Positions 24,868 to 36,293 of a stretch of DNA of 64,000 nucleotides are shown here, piece by piece (positions within the stretch are counted from its first letter, which is position 1; every line of letters begins with the position of its first letter). Location of the stretch: positions 27,284 through 91,283 of the forward strand of contig JAFMBT010000004.1 in NCBI GenBank assembly GCA_017858325.1, written 5' to 3'. The notes under the pieces were generated by a model. That model saw only the letters and a program-made list of their open reading frames with translations. It was not told where the DNA came from and ran no database searches. The stretch comes from Candidatus Planktophila sp. Its GTDB lineage: Bacteria > Actinomycetota > Actinomycetes > Nanopelagicales > Nanopelagicaceae. Made by a program: the position numbers and the translations under genes.

Positions 24868-26016
24868 GTGGCAGATAGCGCAAACTCTGCACGTGGTGAT
24901 CTCAAACTCACACGCATCACCAAGAGTTATGGCGACTTCATAGCAGTTGATGATCTGACCTTAACCATCCCTGAAGGTTCATTCTTTGCATTGCTTGGAC
25001 CTTCAGGGTGTGGCAAGACCACCACACTTCGTATGGTGGCCGGTCTAGAAGAGCCGACGGTGGGAAGTATCCACTTAGGTTCAACAGATATCACGATAAC
25101 TAAGCCATATCAGCGCCCGATCAATACAGTTTTTCAGAACTATGCCCTCTTTCCACACTTAACTATCTTTGAAAATATTGCATTCGGTCTGCGCCGTCGC
25201 GGCATCAAAGATGTTGATGAGGCTGTAAACAAGGTGCTTAACCTGGTCGAACTTCCCCATCTGGCACAGCGCAAACCAACACAGCTCTCGGGTGGGCAAC
25301 AACAACGCATCGCACTTGCCCGCGCCATTGTTAACCGGCCAGCACTACTTCTCCTTGATGAACCGCTAGGGGCACTTGATCTTAAGTTGCGACGTCAGAT
25401 GCAGATTGAATTGAAGTGGATTCAAAAGGAGGTCGGGCTTACCTTCGTCCACGTTACCCATGATCAAGAAGAGGCTATGACAATGGCTGACACGATCGCG
25501 GTGATGAATGAGGGAAAGATTGAGCAGATGGGAAGCCCAGTTGATCTCTATGACAATCCAAAGACAGCATTTGTTGCAAACTTCCTCGGCCAATCAAACT
25601 TGATTAAGGGATCTCTCGTTGGAACTGATTCAGACTCTCTCATCGCAGATCTCTTTGGGCAGAAGATCTCGATACCGCGCGCTCGTTCTCATGCGGCAGA
25701 TTCATCAATCTATGCTGGGATCCGCCCAGAGAAATTCCGTATCTCACTTCTTCAGACCCCTACCTCAGGAAATGTATTAGGTGGCGGAAAGATTGAGGAT
25801 GTCTCATATATCGGGGTTTCAACCCAGTATCAAGTCATGATGCCATGGGGACAAGAGCTTATGGTCTTTGAGCAAAACGATGATGGAGTCGCACCATTCC
25901 AGATAGGTGATTACGTCAATATTTCATGGGAGCCGGTCTTCACATTTGCTCTTCGCGGTGATGAAGATGCCGCAGCTGGTACCGAGGTAATGCCTGAAGA
26001 TCTCGACGAAGAGTAG
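24868..26016 (+). CDS. potA: Spermidine/putrescine ABC transporter ATP-binding protein
   Basis: GPSGCGKTT, LSGGQQQRIALARA, TOBE-like C-terminus. Confidence 0.93.
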   Translation: MADSANSARGDLKLTRITKSYGDFIAVDDLTLTIPEGSFFALLGPSGCGKTTTLRMVAGLEEPTVGSIHLGSTDITITKPYQRPINTVFQNYALFPHLTIFENIAFGLRRRGIKDVDEAVNKVLNLVELPHLAQRKPTQLSGGQQQRIALARAIVNRPALLLLDEPLGALDLKLRRQMQIELKWIQKEVGLTFVHVTHDQEEAMTMADTIAVMNEGKIEQMGSPVDLYDNPKTAFVANFLGQSNLIKGSLVGTDSDSLIADLFGQKISIPRARSHAADSSIYAGIRPEKFRISLLQTPTSGNVLGGGKIEDVSYIGVSTQYQVMMPWGQELMVFEQNDDGVAPFQIGDYVNISWEPVFTFALRGDEDAAAGTEVMPEDLDEE

Positions 26017-26032
26017 CCAAAGAAATGTCGCG

Positions 26033-26881
26033 ATGAAAAAGATAAGCACTCCCTACTTACTTCTTCTTCCTGGCTTCGCCTTTTTATTTGTATTTTTTAT
26101 TCTGCCAATTATTAATCTCGCCCAGACTTCTACCCAGACTCGGGTAGTCGGTGGAGATGTGCTTGAGTATGAACAGACCCTGCGCTTAGCCAATTATCTT
26201 GATGCCTTTATTGAAAACCGCGAGCAATTCACTCGCTCATTTATATATGCCCTGATTGCCACAGTGCTTGCTCTCTTGATCTCTTATCCGCTTGCCTACG
26301 CTCTAGCTTTTAAGGCAGGTAAATATAAGAACATCTTGCTCGTTCTCGTTATCGCACCATTTTTTACCTCATTTCTCCTCCGTACCGTAGCCTGGAAGCA
26401 AATCCTTGGTGAAGAAGGATTTGTAGTGCCCTCGCTTCGAACCTTCGGAATTATTAGCGAGAATACGACTCTCACATCGACATCATTTGCAGTGGTGATG
26501 GGTATGACCTATAACTTCTTGCCCTTTATGACTCTGCCTCTCTTTGCATCGATCGATCGGATCGATCCGCGCACTTTGGAGGCCTCAGAAGATCTCTATG
26601 CAAATGGTTTTACAACATTTCGTAGAGTAACCCTTCCGCTTTCAATGCCCGGCGTAGTTGCAGGCACGTTGCTTACATTTATTCCAGCAGCAGGTGATTA
26701 TGTAAATGCGCAGATTCTTGGAAATCCAAATACCAAGATGATCGGTAACGTGATTGAGTCGCGTTACTTTAGAATCGTGGACTACCCAACAGCAGCTGCA
26801 CTCTCGTTTACTCTGATGGCAGCAATTCTTATTCTCGTTACTCTCTATATTCGCAAGGCAGGGACGGAGGAGCTGGTATGA
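26033..26881 (+). CDS. potB: Spermidine/putrescine ABC transporter permease
   Basis: Binding-protein-dependent permease; EASEDLYANGFTTFRRVTLPLSMPG EAA loop. Confidence 0.9.
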   Translation: MKKISTPYLLLLPGFAFLFVFFILPIINLAQTSTQTRVVGGDVLEYEQTLRLANYLDAFIENREQFTRSFIYALIATVLALLISYPLAYALAFKAGKYKNILLVLVIAPFFTSFLLRTVAWKQILGEEGFVVPSLRTFGIISENTTLTSTSFAVVMGMTYNFLPFMTLPLFASIDRIDPRTLEASEDLYANGFTTFRRVTLPLSMPGVVAGTLLTFIPAAGDYVNAQILGNPNTKMIGNVIESRYFRIVDYPTAAALSFTLMAAILILVTLYIRKAGTEELV

Positions 26882-27717
26882 GCGTTAAGCAAAAAGATGC
26901 ATCAATTCCAACCCTTCCTCTTGGTGTGGTGATCTCACGTTGGATCGGTCGTAACTTAATTCGTATCTACATGGTCTTTGCTTTTACCTATCTCTTTATT
27001 CCAGTGGCTTACACATTCGCTTTCTCCTTTAATGATTCAGGTAAATCTAATCTCATCTGGAAGGGCTTCACCTTTGATAATTGGACCAATCCGTGCGGTG
27101 CTCCTCAAGTCTGCTCTGCGCTAGGAAACTCAATCAAGATCGGTCTATTGGCAACTATTTTTTCAACAATTCTTGGAACAATGATCGCCTTTGCAATCGG
27201 CCGCTATGCCTATAAGGGACGTTCGGCATCCAATCTTCTGATCTTCCTACCTATGGCGACCCCCGAAATTGTTCTTGGCGCATCGCTTCTCTCGCTCTTG
27301 CTGGTATTTCAAATAAGCCCAGGTTTCTGGCCGACCGTACTTGCCCACGTGGTATTTTGTGTTTCATTCGTTGTCGTTACTGTGAAAGCACGTATTGCAT
27401 CTCTTGACCCTAAGCTTGAGCAGGCGGCGATGGATCTCTATGCAAATGAATTTCAAACTTTCCGACGCGTGACTTTGCCACTAGTTGCTCCAGGAATCGC
27501 AGCGGCTGCCTTATTAGCTTTTAGTCTCTCCTTTGATGATTTCATTATTACAAACTTCAATTCGGGAACCGTCACCACATTTCCGAAGTTTGTCTATGTA
27601 TCTGCCGCGCGGGGAATTCCAGCTCAAGCAAATGTGATTGCCTCCACCATGTTCTTTCTTGCTCTAGCACTCGTTATTATTGGACAAGTGGTCAGCCGTA
27701 AGCGTAAAGTTTCTTAA
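26878..27717 (+). CDS. potC: Spermidine/putrescine ABC transporter permease
   Basis: EQAAMDLYANEFQTFRRVTLPLVAPG EAA loop; SFDDFIITNF. Confidence 0.9.
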   Translation: MSVKQKDASIPTLPLGVVISRWIGRNLIRIYMVFAFTYLFIPVAYTFAFSFNDSGKSNLIWKGFTFDNWTNPCGAPQVCSALGNSIKIGLLATIFSTILGTMIAFAIGRYAYKGRSASNLLIFLPMATPEIVLGASLLSLLLVFQISPGFWPTVLAHVVFCVSFVVVTVKARIASLDPKLEQAAMDLYANEFQTFRRVTLPLVAPGIAAAALLAFSLSFDDFIITNFNSGTVTTFPKFVYVSAARGIPAQANVIASTMFFLALALVIIGQVVSRKRKVS

Positions 27718-28716
27718 ATGGTCAACCATGGCAATATGTACGGTCCCAGCTTTACCTTCCTAGGTGTTGCCCAATGTGACCTCGATGATCTATCAACCTA
27801 TGCCGATGCCGATATTGTCATTGTCGGTGCGCCCATTGATTCAGGAACATCACATCGCTCTGGTGCCAAGTTTGGTCCGCAAGCAATTCGCGGTGGAGAT
27901 TATCTACCCCATGATGCAAGTCGCCCACATTTAGCCCTCCGCACAGATGGTTTAAAGGATCTGAAAGTTGTTGATGCTGGTGACTTAATGATGCCCGGGG
28001 GAGATCTTGTTGCATCCCTTGCCGTCTTGCGCGAGGCGACAGAGAAAATTTCACGAGCAGGTGCAATTCCGGTAATTCTTGGCGGTGATCACTCGATCGC
28101 ATCTGCAGATGTTGCAGGGATTGCAAACCATCGCGGACACGGAAAGATTTCAATGATCCACTTTGATGCACATGCTGATACTGGCGAAGATCACTTTGGT
28201 GCATTGATCGGGCACGGAACTCCGATGCGTCGCTTAATTGAAGATGGATATATGCGTGGAGATCGCTTCTTGCAACTAGGTCTTCGTGGATATTGGCCGG
28301 ATCATGCCACTCTTGCGTGGATGCGCGATCAAGGTATGCGCTCTTATGAGATGACCGAGATTCATCATCGTGGACTCAATACCGTTCTTGATGAATCTTT
28401 CACCACTCTTATCGATGGCTGTGATGGAGTATTTCTCTCAGTAGATATTGATGTTGTTGATCCCGGAATGGCGCCGGGAACCGGAACCCCAGAACCTGGT
28501 GGAATGACATCGCGTGAGTTACTCGAAGCGGTTAGGCGAATTTGTTTGGAACTCCCTGTTGTGGGAATCGATGTTGTCGAAGTTGCACCAGCTTTTGATA
28601 GCGCGGATATCACCGCAATTTTAGCTAACCGAGTTGTGCTCGAAGCCTTAAGTGCAATCGCCAAGCGCCGTATTGGAAGCGGTTATTCACCCACACAAAA
28701 TCTTCTGGATCGTTAA
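27718..28716 (+). CDS. speB: Ureohydrolase (agmatinase/guanidinobutyrase-like)
   Basis: GGDHSI, HFDAHADTGE, SVDIDVVDPGMAPGTGTPEPGG metal-binding motifs; substrate not certain. Confidence 0.85.
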   Translation: MVNHGNMYGPSFTFLGVAQCDLDDLSTYADADIVIVGAPIDSGTSHRSGAKFGPQAIRGGDYLPHDASRPHLALRTDGLKDLKVVDAGDLMMPGGDLVASLAVLREATEKISRAGAIPVILGGDHSIASADVAGIANHRGHGKISMIHFDAHADTGEDHFGALIGHGTPMRRLIEDGYMRGDRFLQLGLRGYWPDHATLAWMRDQGMRSYEMTEIHHRGLNTVLDESFTTLIDGCDGVFLSVDIDVVDPGMAPGTGTPEPGGMTSRELLEAVRRICLELPVVGIDVVEVAPAFDSADITAILANRVVLEALSAIAKRRIGSGYSPTQNLLDR

Positions 28717-28719
28717 GTC

Positions 28720-29865
28720 ATGCGTGATGTTGTTATCCTTGGTTCTACTGGATCGATCGGGATACAGGCTCTTGAAATCATCGCCGCACATCCAGAACTC
28801 TTTCGTGTCCTAGCCCTTAGCGCCGGTGGCAAGAACACCGACTTACTCATCGAGCAGGCAAAGCGATTTAAAGTTCCTATTGTTGGGGTTGCACTACATG
28901 CTGATCGTGTACGTGAGAACTTACCTGGGGTACAAGTAATCGATGGCCCGCAAGCTTCATCTGAAATTGCAGCAATTACCTGTGATGTTGTACTTAATGC
29001 AATCACCGGATCCATTGGACTAGGGCCAACTCTGTCAGCTCTTCAGGTAGGAAACACACTTGCCCTGGCTAATAAAGAATCACTTGTTGCTGGCGGCGAA
29101 ATTGTTATGTCGATTGCAAAACCTGGACAGCTTCTTCCCGTTGACTCAGAACATAGCGCTTTGTACCAAGGGTTAAAGTCAGGAGAGAGAAGTGAAGTAT
29201 CGCGACTAGTACTCACCGCAAGCGGGGGGCCATTTAGAGATCGCGATGATCTCTCTAGCGTTACCGTTGCAGAAGCACTGGCACATCCAACATGGGCGAT
29301 GGGTCCCGTTGTTACCATTAACTCTGCAACCTTAGTTAATAAAGGTCTGGAAATTATTGAGGCGCACTACCTCTTTGATATTCCATACGCGCAGATTGAA
29401 GCGGTTATTCACCCTCAATCTATCGTGCATTCATTCGTTGAATTTATCGATGGTTCAACAATTGCGCAGGCAAGTCCTCCCAATATGAAGGGACCAATTG
29501 CATACGCACTTTCCTATCCTGATCGACTCAGTGGTGCAACATCTCCGATTGATTGGGCCCAAGCCTCCACCTGGAATTTCTCTCCCATCGATCACGTGAA
29601 ATTTCCCGCTGTCGATCTTGCGCGCCGTTGCGGGGCTCTGGGCGGTGGACTTCCCGCCATCTTTAATGCAGCAAATGAAGTTGCTGTTGACGCTTTTCTT
29701 GATTCTCACATCGGATACTCAGAAATCATCGATATAGTCGACGCTGTGATCCAACAACTCTCTCCATCGGCGGTCTCACCGCTGCGAGATCTGGCCGATG
29801 TCAGTGCCATCGAAGATGATGCACGCCTGGTTGCACGTGAGAAGATAAAGAAGGTGGCTCGCTGA
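28720..29865 (+). CDS. dxr: 1-deoxy-D-xylulose 5-phosphate reductoisomerase
   Basis: ILGSTGSIGIQALEII, LANKESLVAGG, VDSEHSALYQ. Confidence 0.97.
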   Translation: MRDVVILGSTGSIGIQALEIIAAHPELFRVLALSAGGKNTDLLIEQAKRFKVPIVGVALHADRVRENLPGVQVIDGPQASSEIAAITCDVVLNAITGSIGLGPTLSALQVGNTLALANKESLVAGGEIVMSIAKPGQLLPVDSEHSALYQGLKSGERSEVSRLVLTASGGPFRDRDDLSSVTVAEALAHPTWAMGPVVTINSATLVNKGLEIIEAHYLFDIPYAQIEAVIHPQSIVHSFVEFIDGSTIAQASPPNMKGPIAYALSYPDRLSGATSPIDWAQASTWNFSPIDHVKFPAVDLARRCGALGGGLPAIFNAANEVAVDAFLDSHIGYSEIIDIVDAVIQQLSPSAVSPLRDLADVSAIEDDARLVAREKIKKVAR

Positions 29866-31010
29866 TGGAGATTCTAGGAATTATTGCCTTTGTCGTAGCG
29901 CTCTTACTATCTGTGATGGTGCACGAGTTTGGTCATTACATCACTGCTCGAAAGTTCAACTTTCAGGTGACTGAGTTTTTCTTGGGATTTGGAAAACGCA
30001 TTTGGTCCTATCATCGAGGTGAGACCGAATTTGGAATCAAGGCAATTCCTGCTGGTGGATATTGCAAGATTTCGGGAATGACGCCAGATGATGCGATGGC
30101 TCCAGGGCAAGAGTCACGGGCTTTCTATTCGGCCCGCTCATCGAAGAAACTTATCGTTCTTGGCGCGGGATCATTTCTGCACTTTGTTCTTGGCTTCTTT
30201 CTCCTCTTTACTCTGCTGGCAGGGGTCGGTGTCAACACAATTTCACCTGTGATTAAAGAGGTAATTCCAGATTCTGCCGCTCTCGACGCGGGATTTCGAG
30301 CAGGGGATGAGATCACATCTATTGATGGTCAAGTGATTACTGATTGGGCCACCGGCTTTGATCTTATTCGCTCATCTAATGGAGCACAGCTTCGATTTAC
30401 CATTGCCCGTGATGGGCAAGAGATTTCACTCGTTGCAACCCCTCGACTGACAGATATAGGTGGCGAGGAACGCTATCTTCTCGGAATTATCAATGAGATA
30501 GGTACTAAGCGTGTAGATGTAATCTCAGCAGGAAAAGAATCTGCAACTATAAGTAAGAATATGATCGTTCAATCTGTTAAATCATTAGCCTTGTTACCTG
30601 CCAAGATCCCAGAGCTCTGGGGGCAAACATTTGGTGGCGATGAACGCGATATCAATGGTTTAGTCGGAGTTGTAGGAGTTGCGCGAGTCTCAGGTGAGAC
30701 CCTTGCCAGTGGAAATCAAAACTGGAGCCAACGCATCGGCACCTTCTTAATTATTATCGCAAGCCTCAATATTTTTGTCGGTATCTTTAATCTACTTCCC
30801 ATCCTGCCCCTTGACGGTGGCCACATGGCCGTTGCGATTGCAGATGAGATCAGAGCGCTGATCGCTCGATTACGTGGTCGCGGACGACCTGCCCCCATTA
30901 ATGTTCAGGTGCTAACCCCAATCACCGCAGTTATCGTTGTGATCTTAATTGCCCTGACCCTGCTCTTACTCGTTGCCGACATAATCAACCCCATCTCGCT
31001 CAATGGCTAG
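29865..31010 (+). CDS. rseP: Site-2 protease / RIP metalloprotease
   Basis: [14 protein letters not shown] domain, [12 protein letters not shown]. Confidence 0.93.
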   Translation: MEILGIIAFVVALLLSVMVHEFGHYITARKFNFQVTEFFLGFGKRIWSYHRGETEFGIKAIPAGGYCKISGMTPDDAMAPGQESRAFYSARSSKKLIVLGAGSFLHFVLGFFLLFTLLAGVGVNTISPVIKEVIPDSAALDAGFRAGDEITSIDGQVITDWATGFDLIRSSNGAQLRFTIARDGQEISLVATPRLTDIGGEERYLLGIINEIGTKRVDVISAGKESATISKNMIVQSVKSLALLPAKIPELWGQTFGGDERDINGLVGVVGVARVSGETLASGNQNWSQRIGTFLIIIASLNIFVGIFNLLPILPLDGGHMAVAIADEIRALIARLRGRGRPAPINVQVLTPITAVIVVILIALTLLLLVADIINPISLNG

Positions 31011-31030
31011 AGTTGAGGCAGAATAGAGCC

Positions 31031-32182
31031 ATGGTTGATCTTGGAATTCCATCTGCACCGTTAAAGATTCTCGCACCTCGTCGCAAAACCAATCAATTGA
31101 TGGTCGGCAAAATTGGAGTGGGTAGCGATCACCCGGTAAGCGTTCAATCAATGTGCACAACGCTAACATCCGATGTCAACGCAACGCTGCAACAGATTGC
31201 TGAGTTAACTGCATCAGGGTGTCAGATCGTACGAGTTGCTGTTCCGAGCCAAGATGATGCTGATGCACTCGCTCAGATTGCCAAGAAGTCACAGATCCCG
31301 GTAATTGCCGATATTCACTTCCAACCAAAATATATCTTTGCAGCTATTGATGCCGGATGTGCTGCCGTTCGGGTCAATCCAGGAAATATTAAGCAATTTG
31401 ATGACAAGGTGAAAGAGGTCGCCAAGGCGGCAGGAGATGCGGGAATTCCAATCCGCATTGGTGTCAATGCCGGTTCACTTGATCCACGACTTTTAGCAAA
31501 GTACGGCAAAGCTACTCCAGAGGCTTTGGCAGAATCCGCGCTATGGGAAGCATCACTCTTTGAAGAGCATGGTTTTTCACATATTAAAATCTCAGTCAAG
31601 CACCACGATCCCGTCACTATGGTCAGTGCCTATCGACTCTTGGCAGCGCAGTGCAGCTATCCACTACACCTGGGCGTTACTGAAGCGGGCCCTGCCTTCC
31701 AGGCAACGATTAAATCTGCAACAGCATTTGGAATTTTATTGGCTGAAGGAATTGGCGACACTATTCGCGTATCAATGTCAGCTCCTCCTGTTGAAGAGGT
31801 AAAGGTTGGAATTTCTATCCTTGAATCTCTTAACCTTCGGCAACGTAAGTTAGAGATAGTTTCCTGTCCATCATGTGGGCGTGCACAAGTAGATGTTTAT
31901 ACCTTGGCAGAAAAAGTTCAGGCTGGTCTTGAAGGAATGACAGTTCCCCTGCGCGTTGCTGTTATGGGTTGCGTCGTTAATGGTCCAGGAGAAGCCCGCG
32001 AGGCAGACCTTGGAGTCGCATCAGGAAATGGTAAGGGACAGATATTTGTTAAGGGCGTAGTTATTAAGACAGTGCCTGAGGCGCAGATTGTTGAAACTCT
32101 TATTGAAGAAGCCATGCGCCTTGCTGATGAGATGGAAGCTGCAGGGGTTGCAAGCGGCAAACCGGAAGTTCTCACGCGCTAA
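31031..32182 (+). CDS. ispG: 4-hydroxy-3-methylbut-2-en-1-yl diphosphate synthase
   Basis: [43 protein letters not shown] 31031 preceded by CAGAAT-N6. Confidence 0.96.
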   Translation: MVDLGIPSAPLKILAPRRKTNQLMVGKIGVGSDHPVSVQSMCTTLTSDVNATLQQIAELTASGCQIVRVAVPSQDDADALAQIAKKSQIPVIADIHFQPKYIFAAIDAGCAAVRVNPGNIKQFDDKVKEVAKAAGDAGIPIRIGVNAGSLDPRLLAKYGKATPEALAESALWEASLFEEHGFSHIKISVKHHDPVTMVSAYRLLAAQCSYPLHLGVTEAGPAFQATIKSATAFGILLAEGIGDTIRVSMSAPPVEEVKVGISILESLNLRQRKLEIVSCPSCGRAQVDVYTLAEKVQAGLEGMTVPLRVAVMGCVVNGPGEAREADLGVASGNGKGQIFVKGVVIKTVPEAQIVETLIEEAMRLADEMEAAGVASGKPEVLTR

Positions 32183-32209
32183 AACTGCAATTTGATCTGA
32201 TCTCTCGGG

Positions 32210-32215
32210 TAGGCT
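32210..32215 (+). promoter_or_regulatory. Candidate -10 box TAGGCT, 6 nt before proS ATG (leaderless)
   Basis: TAGGCT-N6-ATG. Confidence 0.45.
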
Positions 32216-32221
32216 CGCCCC

Positions 32222-33952
32222 ATGTTGCGAATGTCTACCCTTTTCCTGCGCACACTCCGTGATGATCCCGCAGATGCAGAGGTTGCAAGTCATCGCCTCT
32301 TAGTTCGTGCGGGATACATTCGCCGGATCGGTGCAGGGATTTATTCGTGGCTTCCACTCGGCGTCATCACACTTCGTAACATCGAACGTGTGATCCGCGA
32401 GGAGATGGATTCGGCAGGATTTCAAGAAGTGCATTTCCCATCTCTCTTACCGCGCGAACCGTATGAAGCCACCCATCGCTGGGAGGAGTACGGCCCATCA
32501 CTTTTTCGACTGCAAGACCGAAAAGGTGCTGACTATCTTCTAGGACCAACGCATGAAGAGATGTTTACCCTCATGGTCAAAGGGGAGTACTCCTCGTATA
32601 AGGATTTGCCGCTATCGATCTACCAAATTCAAACAAAGTTTCGTGATGAGGCCCGCCCACGCAGTGGAATTATCCGCGGTAGAGAATTTGTGATGAAAGA
32701 TTCTTACTCTTTCGATATCGATGATGCTGGATTAGATGTGTCATACGAAAAACACCGTGATGCCTATATCAAAACCTTTGATCGACTTGGGATGAAGTAC
32801 AACATTGTTAGGGCTGTCTCTGGAGCAATGGGTGGATCAAAGTCGGAAGAGTTCTTGGCTCCTTGTCCTACTGGTGAAGATACATATGTGCTATGCCCAT
32901 CGTGTGGTTTTGCTGCAAATGTTGAAGCGATGATCACCAAGGTTGATTCTGTAGATTCTTCTGCAACGCCTGCACTGGAAGAGCTTGATACACCCAATAC
33001 ACCAACGATTGATTCACTAGTTAACCTGCTGAATCAACGCTTTGGTGGTGGATTTACCGCTACTCACACCCTCAAAAATGTAATGGTGATGGCAGATGGC
33101 AAAGCGATAGCAATTCTTGTTCCAGGCGATCGAGAAGTTGATCTCAAACGATTCCAAGAGAATTGTGGCGGAATACATGAGCTTCGCACATTTGAAGATT
33201 CTGATTTTGCACAATTTCCAGGACTTGTAAAAGGATATATAGGACCACAGGATGCAAAATTGCTGGGAATTACAGTGTATGCAGATCCTCGAATCGCGCC
33301 AGGAACTTCCTGGGTAACGGGTGCGAATAAGATCAATCGCCACGCGCGCAATGTCGTTAACGGCAGAGACTTCACACCGGATGCCTATATTGAATCAGCA
33401 GAAGTTCGCGCAGGAGATGCTTGCCCTGAATGTGCAACTGCAGTCGTGATCGATCGCGCAATTGAGATCGGACACATCTTCCAACTTGGTCGAAAATATG
33501 CGCAGTCCCTTTCGCTCACAGTCCTTGACCAGAACGGAAAGTCCCAAGTTGTCACGATGGGCTCTTATGGAATCGGTGTAACCAGAGCAGTCGCCGCAAT
33601 TGCCGAACAGACTTATGACGAGATCGGACTTAACTGGCCAGTTGATCTAGCACCTGCCAAAGTTCATATTGTTGCTACAGGTAAAGATGATCTACCTTTT
33701 GAAACAGCGGAAGCGATTGCTGCTGAACTTGAAGCAATAGGTATCAGCGTGATGCTCGATGATCGCCGTGGGACAAGCCCAGGAGTGAAATTTAAAGATG
33801 CTGAATTGATCGGCAACCCTGTCATCGTTGTTGTTGGTAAATCTTTAGAACAAGGAAATGTAGAGCTTCGGGTTCGTCGCACTGGCGACAAGCAGGAGAT
33901 ACCGCTCTCCGGGGCAGCTCGCGCGATAGCGACTTTAGTAGAGTCGCTTTAA
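32222..33952 (+). CDS. proS: Prolyl-tRNA synthetase
   Basis: [43 protein letters not shown]. Confidence 0.97.
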   Translation: MLRMSTLFLRTLRDDPADAEVASHRLLVRAGYIRRIGAGIYSWLPLGVITLRNIERVIREEMDSAGFQEVHFPSLLPREPYEATHRWEEYGPSLFRLQDRKGADYLLGPTHEEMFTLMVKGEYSSYKDLPLSIYQIQTKFRDEARPRSGIIRGREFVMKDSYSFDIDDAGLDVSYEKHRDAYIKTFDRLGMKYNIVRAVSGAMGGSKSEEFLAPCPTGEDTYVLCPSCGFAANVEAMITKVDSVDSSATPALEELDTPNTPTIDSLVNLLNQRFGGGFTATHTLKNVMVMADGKAIAILVPGDREVDLKRFQENCGGIHELRTFEDSDFAQFPGLVKGYIGPQDAKLLGITVYADPRIAPGTSWVTGANKINRHARNVVNGRDFTPDAYIESAEVRAGDACPECATAVVIDRAIEIGHIFQLGRKYAQSLSLTVLDQNGKSQVVTMGSYGIGVTRAVAAIAEQTYDEIGLNWPVDLAPAKVHIVATGKDDLPFETAEAIAAELEAIGISVMLDDRRGTSPGVKFKDAELIGNPVIVVVGKSLEQGNVELRVRRTGDKQEIPLSGAARAIATLVESL

Positions 33953-33962
33953 AGCCTTCCTT

Positions 33963-34745
33963 GTGTTCTACGAATTAACTCTCACAACGATTGTTTTTCT
34001 GATCTGTGCAGCATTTTGTGCAGGCTTGATCGACTCCATGGCTGGAGGTGGAGGGCTTATCCAATTACCCGCGCTTCTTATTGGTCTACCAAAATTTGAA
34101 GCCGTTGAAGTTCTAGGAACCAATAAACTCACCTCAGTCTTTGGAACAACTGCAGCTACGATTTTGTATCGCCGGGCGATTACCTTTGATTTTCGATTGC
34201 TCTTTGCAATGGCGCTCCCGGCATTTATTGGTTCAATTGCAGGAGCTCAACTGGCATCGACCATTCCGACAAAGGCGCTGCGCCCAATCATCGTGCTTCT
34301 CCTTATTGCTGTTGTTATCTATACATGGAGACGACCCCAGCTAGGTGCGGTTGAATCATTGAAATATTCACCAGCCAGGCAAATTCGGATTGGGGCACTT
34401 GCTGCTGGCCTGATCGGATTCTATGACGGCCTCATTGGGCCAGGAACTGGCTCATTTCTTATTCTTGTTCTTGTCGCTGTCCTTGGCTTTGCATTTCTGA
34501 ACGCATCTGCGATGGCTAAGGTAATCAATCTCTGCACAAACCTTGGTGCGATCATGGTCTTTGGCCTCAACGGTTCCATTTTATGGAAACTTGGTCTCCT
34601 CCTGGCTGTTGCAAATATTGCTGGAGGATTAATTGGAGCAACCCTTGCGATAAGGGGTGGCTCGAGCTTTGTCCGCAAGATATTTTTAGTTATCACAACG
34701 CTACTTATTTTTAAGGTGGGTTTAGACACAATCACAATGTGGTGA
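33963..34745 (+). CDS. TSUP (TauE/SafE) family sulfite/anion exporter
   Basis: Polytopic; AGLIDSMAGGGGLIQLPALL, GTNKLTS, GFYDGLIGPGTGSF. Confidence 0.88.
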   Translation: MFYELTLTTIVFLICAAFCAGLIDSMAGGGGLIQLPALLIGLPKFEAVEVLGTNKLTSVFGTTAATILYRRAITFDFRLLFAMALPAFIGSIAGAQLASTIPTKALRPIIVLLLIAVVIYTWRRPQLGAVESLKYSPARQIRIGALAAGLIGFYDGLIGPGTGSFLILVLVAVLGFAFLNASAMAKVINLCTNLGAIMVFGLNGSILWKLGLLLAVANIAGGLIGATLAIRGGSSFVRKIFLVITTLLIFKVGLDTITMW

Positions 34746-34792
34746 TAAATTTAGCCTTACAACTTAACAATAATCGAATAGGTAGAACGACC

Positions 34793-35266
34793 ATGGCACT
34801 TAAAGATCAACTCATCGAACTCTTAACACCTGCAGTTCTTGAAGCCGGGTTCTACTTAGAAGATATTCATATAGCTACCCCAGGAAGTCACCGAATCGTT
34901 ACCTGCATTGTCGACGGTGACTCTTCCCTCAATCTTGATCAAGTAACGTCAGTTTCCCGTGTAATCTCTGAGCTCCTAGATGTAGCGCCATTTATGGGCG
35001 AAACTCCATTTACTCTCGAAGTTACCTCACCCGGCGTTGATCGACCATTGGTGCTTCCTCGCCATTTTGCAAAGAATCATGATCGTCTGCTTAAGGTTAT
35101 CCGCTCAGATGGCAGCGAAGTTATTGGTCGAATCGCATCGAATACAGATGAAAGTGTTACGCTGACTGTGGTCAATAAAAAGGAGAGCCGAACAGAAGTA
35201 GTTGCTCTTGCCGATATCAAACGCGCTCTCGTTGAAATTGAATTTAGCCGTAAGGATGATAAGTAA
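34793..35266 (+). CDS. rimP: Ribosome maturation factor RimP
   Basis: VTSVSRVISELLD, LEVTSPGVDRPL; upstream of nusA. Confidence 0.93.
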   Translation: MALKDQLIELLTPAVLEAGFYLEDIHIATPGSHRIVTCIVDGDSSLNLDQVTSVSRVISELLDVAPFMGETPFTLEVTSPGVDRPLVLPRHFAKNHDRLLKVIRSDGSEVIGRIASNTDESVTLTVVNKKESRTEVVALADIKRALVEIEFSRKDDK

Positions 35267-36244
35267 ATGCATGTAGATATGCAGGCGCTAGCCGCACTTA
35301 CATCAGAGAAGGCGATGCCGATCGAAGCGTTGATTACAGCAATTGAACTTGGCGTCTTGACTGCTTACAACGAACTCCCAGAGGCCAAGCCTCGAGCCTT
35401 CTCTCGACTTAATCGCGAGACAGGCGATGTTGCAATTCTGATTCCTATCTATAACGAAGAGGGGGAGAGAATTGCTGAGGAGGAAGATTGCCCAGAAGGT
35501 TTTGCTCGTAGCGCTACATCTGCCATTCGTCAGGTAGTCAAGTTTAAAGTTCGTGAAAACAATGATGCAGAGATCGTTGGCGAGTTCACAGGTTCAGTCG
35601 GTGATGTAATTTCAGGTTTAGTTCAACAAGGGCGAGATCCCAAGATGATTAATGTAAACCTCGGGCGGGTAGAAGGGCGAATTCCACCGCAAGAGCAAGT
35701 TCCGGGTGAGGTATATAAACACGGTGATCGAATTAAATGTTTTGTTGTTGAAGTAAAACAAGGGCTCAAGGGACCTGAGATCATGCTTTCACGAAGTCAC
35801 CCAGCGCTAGTAAAGCAACTTTTCTTACTTGAAGTTCCGGAGATTCAAGATCGCATAGTAGAAATTATGGCAGTGGCACGCGAGGCAGGACATCGCACCA
35901 AGATTGCAGTTCGTTCACATCGCGCAGGTGTTTCACCAAAAGGTTCACTGATCGGTCCTATGGGTTCTCGCTCACGTGCTGTGATGGAAGAACTCCACGG
36001 CGAAAAAATCGACATCGTCGATTGGTCTGAAGATCCTGCTGAATTTGTTGCCCATGCACTTGCTCCAGCAAAGGTGACATCTGTTGAAATCGTTGATGAA
36101 CTTGCACGTTCGGCTCGTGTAGTTGTTCCGGACTATCAGCTCTCATTGGCTATTGGAAAAGATGGGCAGAATGCGCGACTGGCTGCGCGCCTGACCGGGT
36201 GGCGTATAGATATTCATCCAGACACACCCATAACTCCCGCGTAA
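35267..36244 (+). CDS. nusA: Transcription termination/antitermination protein NusA
   Basis: S1/KH domains; GSRSRAVMEELHGEKIDIVDWSEDP, LAIGKDGQNARLAARLTGWRIDI. Confidence 0.97.
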   Translation: MHVDMQALAALTSEKAMPIEALITAIELGVLTAYNELPEAKPRAFSRLNRETGDVAILIPIYNEEGERIAEEEDCPEGFARSATSAIRQVVKFKVRENNDAEIVGEFTGSVGDVISGLVQQGRDPKMINVNLGRVEGRIPPQEQVPGEVYKHGDRIKCFVVEVKQGLKGPEIMLSRSHPALVKQLFLLEVPEIQDRIVEIMAVAREAGHRTKIAVRSHRAGVSPKGSLIGPMGSRSRAVMEELHGEKIDIVDWSEDPAEFVAHALAPAKVTSVEIVDELARSARVVVPDYQLSLAIGKDGQNARLAARLTGWRIDIHPDTPITPA

Positions 36245-36281
36245 ACCCAACCTCCGTTTAGGAATTTCCTGCGCCGTTGGC

Positions 36282-36287
36282 TAGACT
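36282..36287 (+). promoter_or_regulatory. Candidate -10 box TAGACT, 6 nt before ylxR GTG (leaderless)
   Basis: TAGACT-N6-GTG. Confidence 0.45.
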
Positions 36288-36293
36288 GCGGGG

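Noticed and set aside
26551-26575. GATC-rich cluster in potB
   Set aside because: Explained by the coding sequence (ASIDRIDPR); single occurrence.
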